Origin: Lichenostomus cassidix
Lineage: Eukaryota > Chordata > Aves > Passeriformes > Meliphagidae
Assembly (NCBI GenBank): GCA_008360975.2
Contig: CM039185.1
Span: 124,001-188,000 of the forward strand
Reading direction: 5' to 3'
Length of the DNA stretch: 64,000 nt
Shown here: positions 24,501-35,894 of the stretch, piece after piece
How the letters are laid out: every line of letters begins with the position of its first letter
Numbering within the stretch: the stretch's first letter is position 1
Program-made: the position numbers and the translations under genes
The notes under the pieces: model-generated
The model's database searches: none
Seen by the model: the letters and a program-made list of their open reading frames with translations, nothing else
Told to the model about the DNA's origin: nothing

Positions 24501-27500
24501 CATGGTGATCCTACCTCGGCCATCAGACAACCCAGGATGTAGAGGGACTGTCCCCACATGTGTGGCAGTTTGCCCATGGGTATCCTGTCCACAGTGTGTG
24601 GGTTCCTGTACTCTTCATCCACCTGGAAGACAAGCCAGGAGGTCAAGAAGGGATCCACAGACACTAGATGCTGAAGGAAGCATCCTCACTGCATCTTGAA
24701 GCCCAGCAGTTCAAGGCTCAAAACAAGATCCCAAAACAGCATTTGTCACAGAAGATCTGAAAGAGCCTGGTTGCATTCCTCATCTCTGCTCATGACAGCC
24801 TCAGGCATCTGTGCCAGACAACAAATCAGCTACTCAGACTGTGTTTGGTTTCCCAGCTCGGGCCATGCCACTGGAAACACTGACACGCCCCAGGAGCACC
24901 CAGAGATGCTTTCTGATAGTGGTGAGGAGCGCATCTCTCCTGGATGACCTGGGCATCAGGAGGCCACTGCTCTTAGCCCAGGCCCACACAAATCCCCTCA
25001 CCATGGAATAGGAGCTCAGCACCACCTATTCAGCCCAGATCTGCTTGTCCTGAGCTCTTGGAGCACTCAGTCTCTGAGCAAGCAGACTATCAACAAAGAA
25101 CTCTCATGCATGGGGGCAAGAAATGCTTTGGAAAGAAAACAATTTTTATCCAAGACTGTTTCATAACAGCTCCAAGCCATCCTTTTTGTACATGAGGTTT
25201 CCATGCACTACATGTGCCCCTTCACTAACAATTTGGCTTAATAAGCACTTAAAACTTAATTATCCGGTAATGAGACCGGGAGTTTCAGCAGTTGGACTTT
25301 GATGATCCTTGTGGGTCCCTTCCAACTCAAAATAGTCTGATTCTGTAAGACACCTCTGCTTCCCACCATAGCTCAGGATCACTCACCTTATCCAGTGGGA
25401 CACTGTATAGCTCTGGCAGCAGGCGTACCCCATTCTTCCCCTTGATGAGAACCCCCTCAAGGGCTTCCCGGTACTCCTGCACCTGAGAAGAGAGGAGAGG
25501 GAATCTGCCACCAGACATGGCTCCCTGCATCTTTCCCCTGCGCACCTCTCCTGCCAGGGACTTTTCTCCACCAGTCCGGCAGGTCCTGCCTCTCTTACCT
25601 GCTCCATGTTTCCACTGAAAATGCCATCAATCATCAAGTATGCCCAGAAGAGAGGCCACTCACACTCAATGTTCTCAAATAGCTTCAGCTCAGCAGGTTC
25701 ATAGTAGAGGCGTTTGGGGTCCTGCAAGTGACAGCAAGGCAGGTGGCGCGTAACACGATCCCCCAAACTTGCAGAATCCCCTCAGCTTGGGCTGGTCACA
25801 CAGGGCCAGAGAGATCCCTCCAGGATCCTCCTGCCATGTGGTACCACTGTGAGCCCAACACAAGGGAAGTTGTCAGGATGAAGAGCTGCCTGCATAGAGT
25901 CCTCCCACCTCAGCTGTGTGTGGTGTAGTGCCCTTGCCTCGACTCGCCCTGCTAACTACTCTGTCTGCTGCAGAGAAGAAGCAGTCTGCTGTTCTGTCTA
26001 GCCTTAGCAGACTATTCAGGCAGAGGACAGAAGGAGCAGATGTCTTCTATCTGCACTTCAGCCACAAGCTTCCAAAATCCCATCCGACTCCAGCTATCCG
26101 CATGCCTCTGCAGGCACCGCTGCCCTTCCCATGCCTTGCAGCTGCCCAGAAGTAAGTAATCCTCAACTCTGCATGCTGCCAAAGCTCACAAGTGCTGGGA
26201 ACATTGTACTGGAGATGCTGCTGCTTCTCTCTAGCTCTGAAGGGGGGCAGCCACACATGCTGCCTATTATGGGCAGGTCTGCAGAGGCGCAGTGAAGGAG
26301 AGGCATTCAGAGGTACTTGTGTCCAAAGGTTTCACGCCCAGCAGCTGGTGATGACTTAAGAGCCTCGGAGTATCATTTCCTAGTTCAAAGGTTATCAAAT
26401 GAGACTTGCTTATAAAATTTTCCTGTTTTCTCTCCCCAAAGCAGCAAACTCTCCACTTGCTCACAGGGCCATTCTGGCAGCACCCAAGCTGACTGCTGGT
26501 CTAGGAGAGACAGAAGCAGTTTTGTGACCTCCAGAGCTGTTGCTTATGAGGCCGTAGGATAGTGGCTCTGCACAATCACCTCTCCAGGCCTCCAGCCCTG
26601 ACTCAGGGCTGGTGCAGCCCCGACTCAGGGCTGGTGAAGGCCCGGGAAAGCCCACCTCACCAGGGCTCCCACGCGAGCCCCACCGGTCTCACCTGCTCCT
26701 AGCCTAAGAAAGACAGACCACCAGGTCCCAGGATGCAGGCAAAGCCAGCCTCTGGCCACCTGCTATGGGTGTGGGTGCGATGTACCACCTCTGCAATGAG
26801 CTCTGGCATTTTGGGAAGCCTTGCCCAGACCTATGACGCTGCCTGGGGCTACTCAGGGCTCTTGTCTTCCCAGTGCTCCCCAACACAGCCTTTGTGCTGC
26901 ATCCAGGCAGGCAGCAGGGCTGAGGACACTCACCTCTTTGGGAGTCCTGTATCCATCCCGGAGGAAGCGGCAACAGCCATAGCGCCCCTGGAACGGAGGG
27001 AAAGATTTGCTGAGCAGTAGGCACAGTGGGAAATATCTTGTACTTTCAATGCAGAAGCGGGGGCAGGGTGTCTCCCTCAGCCAAACACCCCCTCCCTCGT
27101 TCACCCAGCACTCAGGTACCACAATCACAGCCCAGGGCCGCAGCACACTGGGCTGCTTCTTTGCACACCACTGCCACAAGTCATGGAGGCGGGGAGAAGT
27201 TATGCCCCAGCAACACCCCACCAAACATGTTTTTGGGAAGGGCTACAACAGTTTGGAACAGTGAAACAAGTGCAGAGATGCTCACCTGCAGCTTGGTGAT
27301 AATCTCCTGCTTGGTGATTTCCACCAGCTCGCTGTCCTCCACAGCAAATGCTGGGTAGGAGATGACAGAGAGCACACTGGCATCCACCTCCTTGGATGTG
27401 GAGGCCCTGGGCAGCATTGAGTGGAGGATGGACTGGGCAAAGGGGAAGGAAAGATGGTTAGGCTCCAGGTCAGGCATCATTCACACTCAAACCGAAAACA

Positions 27501-30374
27501 CAAAACCAGTAGATCACAGTTCCTCTTGCAACAGTGTAACACCTGTGTGGGGGTCTCACCTGGCAGTGCTGCACCTCATCTGACAACACCCGTATCACTG
27601 ACTCTGGGCCTCCCTTGGCTCCAAAGAGATCCAGCTCATCCAGTGCCTCCAGGGCAGCCTGCAAGCAGGGCGAGATCCAAAGAGGCATGTCCCTCACCAT
27701 GCTGCTCGTCTGTAAGAGCTCTCACTCCATGCTAGTCCCTGTCTGTAATGCACTGCCCAAATTTAAAAGAATTTGAACCCTCCTGTAGCTGCAGAACATC
27801 TCTGATCAAAATGAGACCAGATCTCCAGACATCAAAAGGGCCCAGGACATTTCTGCCACACACCCCCAGTTCGCTTTTCACTCCCAGTTCAGGCAAAACC
27901 CAGGCTAGAAGGGCAGTTTTATCCCAGTGCACAAGGAGAAGAGTCTTGCTCCCCAGGAACCTATCACTGCATGGAGCACTGAGCCTCAGCAGTTCAACAT
28001 GCCCAGCCTGCCCTGTCAAAAAGCAGCTCAGGACCACTTGGTGCTCCTCACCACCCCCTACAGCACTTCTCCCCAGCTCACCTTGGCCATGCCGACAGAA
28101 CTGGCATTCAACTCAGTGATGCCCTGGTTCGTCTTGTCCCCACGCTCCCATATGCCAAAGTCCTGTGAACCAGATACCGGTTCAGAACACACCCAGAAAG
28201 CCTTTGAATCACACCCCTTGGTGGTGCTTCCAGAAGGTGCTGGAATGGCTCAGGGGGAACCCACAGCTGTTCCTAGACACCCAGTCCAGTATCTCCACCA
28301 CTAGAGCACACCATCCTCCCTCAGCACATGCTACCCACCGCAGTTTTGTAGGCAGCTTCAATGTAGAATACGAGGTTCTGGATAAAGTTGACTTCATCTA
28401 AGCTATGAATTATGTGGAGGCCTGAAGCAGGGGGAAGAATACACATTAGCCACTCCAAGATCACAAGCATACCCAGGATGGGGCTGCAGCAATGCAGGGA
28501 TGATTCCTCCCCACTGCACACCTGCCCAGTGGGAGCCCATCTGACCCCACCTCCACTCCCACCCCTTACAGCAGCACTGGGGCTTCAGACAAACCGGGGC
28601 TCTTAGAGAGACTGACATCAAAGGGCCCAAACCCACCTCAGGTGCTGTGAGCAAAAGAAAACAGTGGGGGTCAGGGAAGCCATTGCAGCAGCTTGGCACC
28701 CAGGAGGCTGCACCCAAAGTGAGACTCTGGTGAACCTGAAGACCAGCATGCTCAAAGATGCGATGGCAGCCCCCAGCATTACCTGAGGCTGTCATTTGTG
28801 CCAGCATGAGGAGGTAGAGCGAGGTAGCATCCATCTGTAGGTGACCCCACTCGTGGTCTCCTACCACGGTGGCACAGGTGTGGGTGTTATACTTGGCATG
28901 CAGGCAGTCCCTGGTGCTCTGACTGTACTTGAAAGCCTCTACCTTGTCCACCTTGAGAAGGGCAAAGAGATGCAGGCATTCATTGAACCATGTCTCCAGA
29001 GAGGTCTGAAAGCTCCCAAGCCAAGGGCTGCCCCATGCCATGAGCCAAGCACATGGAGTCATGCCTGGCAGGGCAGAAATTCCACAACCCTTGGACTGAG
29101 CCCCACTGCACCAAGGCAGTGAATGCAAACTCACATGCCGCTGTGGCACAGGGCTGCAGCTGTGGAGGGCCCACTGCCACTGCTGCAGCATGCAGAGAGA
29201 AAAGGGTTACCCCAAATGCCCCCAGGGAGGAGAGCTGCTGATTCCTAGTGCTAGCCACGAGACAGGGAGCAGCTGGCAAAGGCTGCACTGGCCACCCGCC
29301 CACAGCTCTGGAACTTCAATCATACCCAGGACAGATGCTCACTGAGAACTTATTTCAAGACTTGCTGGAACGGGGCCTTTCCTCTGCTCATCAGGGAAGG
29401 CTGGGGAGGGCTGGCATAGCTAGGACTGATAGTCTCTGTGGCATAGCTACGCTTTAACGAGACCACTTAACACGCAGAGGTGCTCCCCAGCCCCTACCTG
29501 TCTTATCATGCACTGGAGCAGCCCCCGCATCAGCTTCACCACACTCTGCAGGAACAAGGAAAACGGTTTTGTTAATCTCCAGGAGAAGCCATGACTCAGG
29601 ATCAGCTGGCCACTGACCTTTGTGGGACTCAGCGTCTGTAATCAGAGCCCCTGCTCACAATTTCACAGCCCCTGCTCCCTGGTTGACAGCAGAGAGATTT
29701 TTGATCTGCCACCAAGACCAGGTTGCTACACTATGCAGCAGGAAAGAGGGCACGGCTGTAGGACATGGCTCCCCAACCCTTGAGAGAAGGGCTGTGGCCC
29801 CAGATCACCCCAGAGCCAGAGGTCTGGACCCTCTGGTTGGGCTCCAGTGCGGTCTGGGAAGAACAGGCTCTGACATCCATTCCTATTGCCTCCTGCGTCG
29901 GGGGACAGCTGTGTCCTCGCTTTCACTACCCTGCCTTTGCGCCCCTGGCCCAGCTGTGCCAAAGGCTGACCAGCACGGGGTTACAGCAGTCCCTGGGTGA
30001 CACCAGCCCCTCCCCTGGTTCTGCTCCCTCCTACCTGCTCCAGCTCGTAGGCTTTGGCCTTGTCCTCGTCGCGGTCGGCATTTTTGCGGTAGGCCAAGCC
30101 GAGACCCCAGACCGCCAGGATGCTGTACACGTTGTCCCGGACCCAGGCGTCCGGGTGGTCGGCGCTAGCGGGGAGCAGCCCCGTCACCGCGTCCTAGGAG
30201 GGGACACAGCGTTCCCACGGAACTCCTCAGCCCCAGGGATCGGCGGGGCGCGCCGGCGCCCCGGGTTCGCCCCCCATTCCCAGGCAGGGTCCGCACCTGG
30301 TGGCGGAGGATGGTTTGCTGCACCAGGCGCCCGTAGCCGTCCAGACGCACGCCCGAGTTGCTGCGGCTCCTCAT
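12399..30374 (-). CDS. PHKA1: Phosphorylase b kinase regulatory subunit alpha (muscle type), complete
   Basis: Large regulatory subunit of the hexadecameric (alpha-beta-gamma-delta)4 kinase that activates glycogen phosphorylase. Thirty-two exons join in phase to about 1,220 residues (human 1,223). Exons: 30374-30297, 30193-30035, 29545-29498, 28951-28783, 28421-28339, 28162-28082, 27658-27560, 27432-27286, 26987-26934, 25721-25599, 25482-25387, 24622-24515, 24321-24243, 23798-23664, 22649-22540, 21901-21757, 20836-20758, 20371-20196, 18487-18311, 17926-17832, 17662-17523, 17397-17241, 17099-17020, 16821-16743, 16659-16530, 16154-16053, 15656-15541, 15229-15196, 13890-13736, 13189-13136, 13015-12815, 12572-12399. 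It starts [15 protein letters not shown] and ends CSMQ, a farnesylation box. The least certain points are the 3' edge of exon 18 and the 34-nt exon 28. PHKA1 rather than PHKA2 is chosen by sequence and by the HDAC8 neighbour. I see no disabling change. Confidence 0.97.
15196..15229 (-). CDS. PHKA1: PHKA1 candidate 34-nt microexon 28 (RRxS phosphosite)
   Basis: Flanked by TTGCAG acceptor and GTAAGG donor. In phase it encodes [11 protein letters not shown], lying where human PHKA1 has VEFRRLSISAE, including the RRxS protein kinase A motif. Its exit phase (1) needs exon 29 to start at 13890 after CACACAG. If the microexon is skipped, exon 29 would start at 13906 after TGCCCAG in phase 0. Both routes keep the downstream frame, so the two acceptors may be an alternative pair. 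Confidence 0.6.
18311..18487 (-). CDS. PHKA1: PHKA1 exon 19, a 177-nt (59-codon) cassette exon
   Basis: Encodes [21 protein letters not shown]. It enters and leaves in phase 1, so skipping it removes exactly 59 residues without a frame shift. Established knowledge: the mammalian alpha-prime isoform of slow muscle lacks 59 residues at this place. Canonical acceptor TTCCAG and donor A|GTGAGT. Confidence 0.85.
22137..22155 (+). repeat. Short (CAG)n run in PHKA1 intron 15
   Basis: About six CAG/CAGCAT units. Short, intronic and probably neutral. Confidence 0.6.
24515..30374 (-). CDS. PHKA1: PHKA1 N-terminal glucoamylase-like (GH15-type) region, exons 1-12
   Basis: Residues 1-415. It contains the highly conserved [60 protein letters not shown] and [11 protein letters not shown] motifs of the glucoamylase-like domain, which is shared by the alpha and beta subunits. 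All exon joins here are canonical and keep phase. Confidence 0.9.
25275..25350 (+). mobile_element. CR1 LINE 3'-end fragment in PHKA1 intron
   Basis: GATGATCCTTGTGGGTCCCT followed by TCCAACTCAAAATA and GATTCTGT is the diagnostic 3' tail of avian CR1, in plus orientation. The fragment is truncated at about 75 bp, in intron 11, antisense to PHKA1. Confidence 0.85.
26593..26637. repeat. Tandem pair of CCTGACTCAGGGCTGGTG-like units
   Basis: The block CTGACTCAGGGCTGGTGCAGCC is followed at once by CGACTCAGGGCTGGTGAAGG, a two-copy ~22-bp direct repeat in the PHKA1 intron between exons 9 and 10. Confidence 0.6.
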
Positions 30375-30720
30375 GACGACGGCGGCAAGTCCGGGACCAA
30401 CACTGGCACTGGTGGGACGGCACGGGTCCTGGCAGCACCTCCGCCCCGGCCCGCCCCTCCCCGCTCCGCCCCGCCCCGCCCCGCGGAGCCGCTTGCTCGC
30501 TGCCGCCGACGGCGCTACCCAAGCACCACCGTAGCCCCTGAACGGCCGCCCCACCCGCGCTGCCCCGCGGTCCCCCGTGCTGCCTGCCGGCGGCAGCCTT
30601 AGCCCTCGGGGCGCTCACTACCGACTGGGCAGGACCTGCCTCCATGGCGGCTCCGAGGGCAGGGGGGCGGTGGCGTTCGGCGCCCCCTGCCGGGCGAAGG
30701 CCGAGCAACGCTGAGCGTGG
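30030..30720. promoter_or_regulatory. PHKA1: CpG island and GC-box promoter of PHKA1
   Basis: Very G+C- and CpG-rich sequence over PHKA1 exons 1-2 and the ~340 bp upstream. At 30463-30485 there is a run of CCGCCCC units (Sp1-type GC boxes), about 100 bp upstream of the ATG at 30374. I see no TATA box. Confidence 0.65.
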
Positions 30721-30927
30721 ATGCCTGGAGGTATGGACGGACACGCGGATATATGGATACAGGGACAGACACATGGACGGACACACGGATGGACACACAG
30801 ACACACACGGATACACGGACACAAGGACAAATACGCGGATGGACACAAGGATACATGCATGGACATAAGGATACACGGGCAGACACACGGATACACGGAC
30901 GGACGTGCAGATGCACAGATAGCTGTG
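30721..30927 (+). repeat. Degenerate minisatellite (GGAyACACGGAC-like), left part
   Basis: Imperfect tandem units of 10-14 bp such as GGACACACGGAT, GGATACACGGAC and GGACACAAGGAC. The units continue in a looser form beyond the LTR, from about 31990. The open frames across it on both strands are periodic artefacts of the array. Confidence 0.85.
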
Positions 30928-31980
30928 TGTGTTGGTTTTGCTTGGCCTGGTTTTGGGTAGCGGGGGTGACATTAAGATGGCCTCTGTGAGAAGTTGCTGG
31001 AAGCAACCTGATGACTCTGAAGATGGACTTGCCGCTGGCCAAGCCTGGGCCAATTAGAGGTGTTCGTTACACCTCTGTGATAACATATTTAAGAAGAAAT
31101 CAAAACAGAATGCACACGGAGTTCTTTTCTAGCCAGAGAAGAGGAGCAGGTGAGAACATGTGAGGGAAGCAGCATGCGGACATCAAGGTCAGTGGAGAAG
31201 GAGGGGGAGGAGGTGTTCCAGGTGCCGGAGCCGAGATTCCTCTGCAGGCCATGGTGAAGACCATGGGGAAGCAGGTTGTCCCCCTGCAGCCCGTGGGGTC
31301 CACAGGAATGCAGAGATCCACCTGGAGCCTGTGGACGAGGTGCCCACGCCAGAGCGGGTGGATGCCTGGAGGAGGCTGTGGTCCAGTGGGAAACTCAGTG
31401 GAGAGAGGGGCCCTGCTCCCAGGCTGGAGCAGCCTGTCCTTGGAGGGATGCACCGCGTGGAAGAATGACCCACGTCACAGCAGTTTTGCGAGGACTGCCT
31501 GCCCATGGGAGGAGACTCATGTTGCAGCGATTTTGGGAGGACTGCTGCTCATGAGATGGACCCACACTGAGAAGTTCTCGGAGAACTGTCTCCCATGGGA
31601 GGGACCCAACGGTGCAGCAGGGGAAGGACTCCTCTCCCTAAGCAGTGGAAGAAGATCCTGGTGATGGACTGACCAAAACCCCCATGCTCTGTCCCCCTGC
31701 GTTGTCAGTGGGAAGGAGGGGGAGGTTGGGGGAAGAAAGGGTGTCTTTAAGGGTTTATTTTACTTTTCATTATCCTCCTCTGACTCTGTTGGTAATCAAT
31801 TCACTTTGTAACTCTAAGATGAGCCTGTTTTGCCCTTGGAGTGTTTTCTCCCAGTCCTTATTTCGACTCATGAACCCTTTATTAATTTTTTTTTTCTCTC
31901 TTCTGCCCAGCTGTGGCAAGGGAGAGCAAGTGAGTGGCTGTTGTGGGTGCCTGGCATTTGGCCAGCATCAAACCACGACA
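30928..31980 (+). mobile_element. Passerine-type ERV solo LTR (~1.05 kb)
   Basis: Begins TGTGTTGGTTTTGCTTGGCC and ends CATCAAACCACGACA, giving TG..CA termini. A TATA-like CATATTTAAG lies near 31084. Body features are CCATGGGAGG.. tandem units near 31490-31610, then TTTACTTTTCATTATCCTCC, GAGCCTGTTTTGCCC and GGGTGCCTGGC near the end. The truncated copy at 6605-7175 shares this order. No retroviral gene is present. I could not find a clean target duplication. It interrupts a minisatellite whose units appear on both sides. Class is uncertain (ERVL-like suspected). Confidence 0.8.
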
Positions 31981-32560
31981 CTATGCCAATTTGGACCGGA
32001 CACACAGACTGGTGTGGGACCACACGGACACAAACCCATACACCAGTGCAGGACTGCAGGGACACAGGGGTGGGTTCACGGACTGGTGTGGGTCTGTATG
32101 GACACACACACGTATGCTAGGTGCATGGACAGATACACAGCTATGCATGTAGACAGAGGCATGGACACACCCATAGGTGTGCATGTGCACATAGAGGTAT
32201 GGACATGCACACACATGCACACATACAGGTGTGCAGACACCTACCCGCACTGGAACACGTGCACAGGCAGACTCATGTGTGCACATATACATCCACACGC
32301 ACACATGTACACACCTGTGCACACACCCTTTGCATTTCCATGTGTCCATAGCACACAGACGTACACACACATGCACACCTATGTACATCCACAGGTGTGC
32401 AAACCTGTACATGTGTAAGCACACACACAAATACTTCCCATGCACATACACAATCGTATACATACACACTGCATACACCTGCATGCACAGGTGTGGGCAG
32501 ACACGTGCATTATACAGATTGTGCACCCATATAGGTGCAGTGTGTGGGCACAGTGGACTC
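31981..32560 (+). repeat. Degenerate CA/GT-rich minisatellite, right part
   Basis: Alternating purine-pyrimidine sequence with ACACATGCACAC, GTGCACATAGAGG and ACATACAC-type units in irregular order. It opens with GGACCGGACACACAGACTGG, resembling the left array. Long frames across it lack known motifs. Confidence 0.75.
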
Positions 32561-33754
32561 CTGAAAACTCCAGCACCCCTTGTCCTCGGGACCCATTTAG
32601 GCAGGTGGGGTCCAAGTGGGTGCTGTGTCACACTCTGCACCTGTTGGGTGAGAGGAGCCCACAGGTGCCATGTGCCACCCTGACACACACATGGCCCTGT
32701 CACCCATGTAACCTGCCTTTGCACGGCTGGGCAGGGGCAGGAAGGTGCTGAATGTGGGCAGGGGGCAGTGGGTTTATTTTCTGTGCAGAGCATCTGGAGC
32801 AACCAAGCCACAGGGAGCACGTAGGGCACATGGCTGCTGGAGAGTCTTGTCCCAAGTGCACACAGTGCCTTGGTCTCTGGGGTTCTCAGCGCACAGTAGA
32901 CATTCCTGGGCATGCCGGTGGCTGTCAGCACTCACACTGTGGTGGGGCACACACCCAGCCCTGTGAGGCAGAGCTGCCATGAGTGCTGTGCCAGGGTGTA
33001 CAGAGGGGGAGCATCCCTGAGCTGGGGGCACCTGAATGGGGGCCAAAGCTGGGCTCGCTGGGGGGATGCCCTAGGCCGGAGTTACTGGAACTGGAGGACA
33101 CCACAGTGGTGTGCACAGGAGGTCCCTGGACTGTGGGCAGTGCGGAATGGTGTAGGGGTGGGAGATGCCGGGTCAAGAACTCACGAAGTTGGTGGCCTTA
33201 GGGTACTTGTGAGACCCCATGGCTGGGGATATCAGGGAACATGGAGAGGGTCCCAGGACTTGTAGAGATGAGAGACATGAAGGGTCCCAGGGATGAAGGC
33301 AAAACTAGGCAGGGGGTGATGCAGGGGATGAGCAGAGATCCCCAGTCACTGCAGGCCCTGGTGACACACTCAATGCTCTGCCAGCCCTGGGCACCCAGGG
33401 GACTGCTGCCCTCCATCCTCTAGAAGGGTGTCATGTGGGGCAGCTGTGGGACCACATGCTCCCCCACCCCCTCGGGCTCCTGGAGCACCCAGAGGGGTAG
33501 ATGGGGCAGGGACGGGTGTCCTGAGTCTCCTGGCACCTGCCCCTCATGCCCAGATCCTGGAGGGAGCTGGAGAGAAGCAAGAGGAGGGAGAGGAGTAATG
33601 ACAGTCTGATGATACCTGGGGAAGGTAGTGGGGATTGCACTGGCCCTGTCAGTCATTCTGGGTGCTGAGGCTTCCACAGTGCTGCCAGCTCCATCTGCCA
33701 CCTCCACTAGGCACTGCTACTCCCGGGTAACAGCCCTGCACACATATTTGAGTT
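32561..33754. other. Gene-free interval
   Basis: About 1.2 kb of G+C-rich sequence without a recognisable exon, repeat or RNA gene. The open frames are short and lack splice partners or known motifs. Confidence 0.5.
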
Positions 33755-33760
33755 GCCCTG

Positions 33761-34023
33761 TGTGGCTAGCACAGCTTTTTCCCATGAGAAATTTTCTTGT
33801 GTTTTATAAATAAAGATAAAGTTTGGATGTTGTTGGAGCAGTGTCCCAGAACTTGGACAGTGCAGGCCTGGCCAATCAGGCCTGGGGGAAGGCTTCTGAC
33901 TGACCAATCTGGGTGACTTTTGAGAACTCTATATATGTGATGAAATCAAAACAATAAAGGTCATTCCTTCTTGCCACTGAGAACTGGTGCCTTCATTACT
34001 CTGCTAGCTGCTCAACAGCGACA
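33761..34023 (+). mobile_element. Solo LTR copy A (263 bp) with 6-bp target duplication
   Basis: Starts TGTGGCTAGCACAG and ends CTCAACAGCGACA, so the termini are TGT..ACA. It is flanked directly by GCCCTG at 33755-33760 and GCCCTG at 34024-34029. It carries a TATATATG box at 33930-33937 and an AATAAA at 33953-33958, the usual LTR promoter and polyadenylation elements. A 6-bp duplication is typical of class II (ERVK/alpha-beta) elements. The sister copy lies inverted at 54754-55018. No internal viral genes remain. Confidence 0.9.
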
Positions 34024-34029
34024 GCCCTG

Positions 34030-35890
34030 GGCAGAGAAACAGCCCCTTGTTACCCCCCACCCCAGCTGGGGGCTGCCAGCACCTCTGTGGGGCACCCGTG
34101 GGGCTTCTGGGTCCTGGCCATCCCTGTTTGCATCCAGCTACAGTGCCTGGCAGGGTGCCTGGGGAGCAGCTGCTCTCCACAAGTGGGTGAGCTCCATCCC
34201 GGCGCCCCTGTATTGTGCCCGGCCCAGATTTGCCCCAACATGACAAGGGCATGTGGGACATGTCCCCTCTCTGCCCAGTGCTAGCCTGGAGGATGTGGGG
34301 TGGTCATGCCCACTTGGGAGGGGCAGCAGGAGGGATAGTGAATGGGCACCCTGTGGAAACAAAGCAAAGCCTCACTATGGGCTTTGGGGCAGGGGAAGGA
34401 GCTGGGAACAAGGCAGAAGGGGACAGGGATGCACTGGCTGGCCTTGGGGAGAGAAAGGGCCCAGTGCAGCCTCCTGTGCCAGCAGCAGCTCCCCAGGCAA
34501 GATCCTGCCTGAAGGTGTGTTGGGTGCATGTCCCCAAAGCCAGGTGCTCCTGGTGCTCCCCTGGGATGCCAGGCTGTGCCCAAAGGGCTCATATAGCCAT
34601 GGGATCTGCAAGAAGATTCTCCCTGCAAGGTGTACCCAGGCATCAGGCTGGGGTTACTGCACCCTGTGCTTGGCAGCCCCAGCAAAGATGCAGACAAAGT
34701 GCCAGGGTCATTGGGTGAGAGTGAATTGCTGCTCCTCCATCCTTGTTGTAGCACCTGTCCCACTACCAGCACAGAGGAGATCCTGCTGCTGGAGCAGTCC
34801 CTGGGTGCCCATGGGTACCCAAGGACGGGGCTCAATTGGCACAGTGCATACGAGGACACAGGGCTGGGGTGACAAACTCCAGTGCTCACCCATTTCCAGA
34901 TGCTCAGCTGGTCCAAGGAGTGCTGGCAGCAGGTGAGGGTGGGGGGCCACTGGCATCCTGGGGTGTCCAGGGCTGGGAGCATGCCCAGCTCCATGCCTTT
35001 TATCATTGCTTGCCCGCCTGAATGAGTCAACACCACACACTTCCTGATTGATAGGGGCCAGACCTGTGGGCTTCCAAAAAAGAATTCCCCACCCATCACC
35101 AAGATGTGGGTAACTGGGGAAAAGGGGCAGGAGAGGAGCCTGGGGCTCTCTGGTTTCTCACTCTTCCAGGATGGGAAAGAAATTTTGATGCTGGGCAGGA
35201 AAGAGAGGGATTGGAGTTGACAGCACCTTGTCCATCAACAAACACTCACAGGAAAAATAAAAGGGCTGAAACATCCCCATGGAGCTTGGGCCAGCAATAA
35301 CAGGTGGGGCTGGAGCCCAAGCAAGAGAAGACCCTGGCAAGAGCCATGAGATGAGGAGAAACAGCATCCAGGTGACAGTGCCCCCAAGCTCTGGTAACAA
35401 GGATGATTGCCACCTGTGTCTTACTGCTCAAAGAATGGAAATTTTGCTTCAGCACTGCAAACAGGGCATCATATCCAGCAACAGACAGGTTTGTTTGCAG
35501 ACACTTACCCAAAATAGCCCTGGCAGAGAAATGCCTTGGCCATGGTGACAGACAGCCCCATGAGACCTGGTTCATTGCCTCTACATGGTCCCCTAGGATT
35601 TGTCCCATAGAAAGGGATGCGGGACATCTCTTGTTCCCAGTCCCATGGACGCAGCTGCCTGCAGCCATATCTGTTCCCCTCTGCACTAGGACAGGTCTAT
35701 GCTCCAGGGTAGGCACTTCTCACAGGTTCTGCTTGAACCAGCTGGGATTTACCCCTGCACCCACCCCCTCCAGTGAAAGCACATGGGCAGTTGCACAGGG
35801 CTACAGCCTATGGCAGCCTATCCCGGGGAGCACCTGCTGCACCCCAGGGACAGTGCAAGAACAGGCCAAGATGGTCTTTAGCAAAATCAA
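34030..35890. other. Gene-free interval before the BMP15 3' end
   Basis: About 1.9 kb without a recognisable exon. Open frames in several phases overlap each other and show no family motif. Confidence 0.5.
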
Positions 35891-35894
35891 CCAA

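Noticed and set aside
28403..29191. 262-codon minus-strand frame in PHKA1
   Set aside because: It contains true exon 4 but otherwise runs through introns; only the exon portion has homology.
30184..31053. 289-codon minus-strand frame with periodic Cys/Val/Ser-rich peptide
   Set aside because: Translation of the minisatellite plus the PHKA1 promoter; periodicity comes from the DNA repeat.
31645..32418. 257-codon plus-strand frame with His/Thr/Cys-rich repeats
   Set aside because: It spans the LTR end and the GT/CA array; composition is set by the repeat and no domain is seen.
34253..35102. Overlapping 227- and 273-codon frames on both strands
   Set aside because: No recognisable family, no splice signals linking to other exons, and overlapping frames in several phases typical of G+C-rich non-coding DNA.
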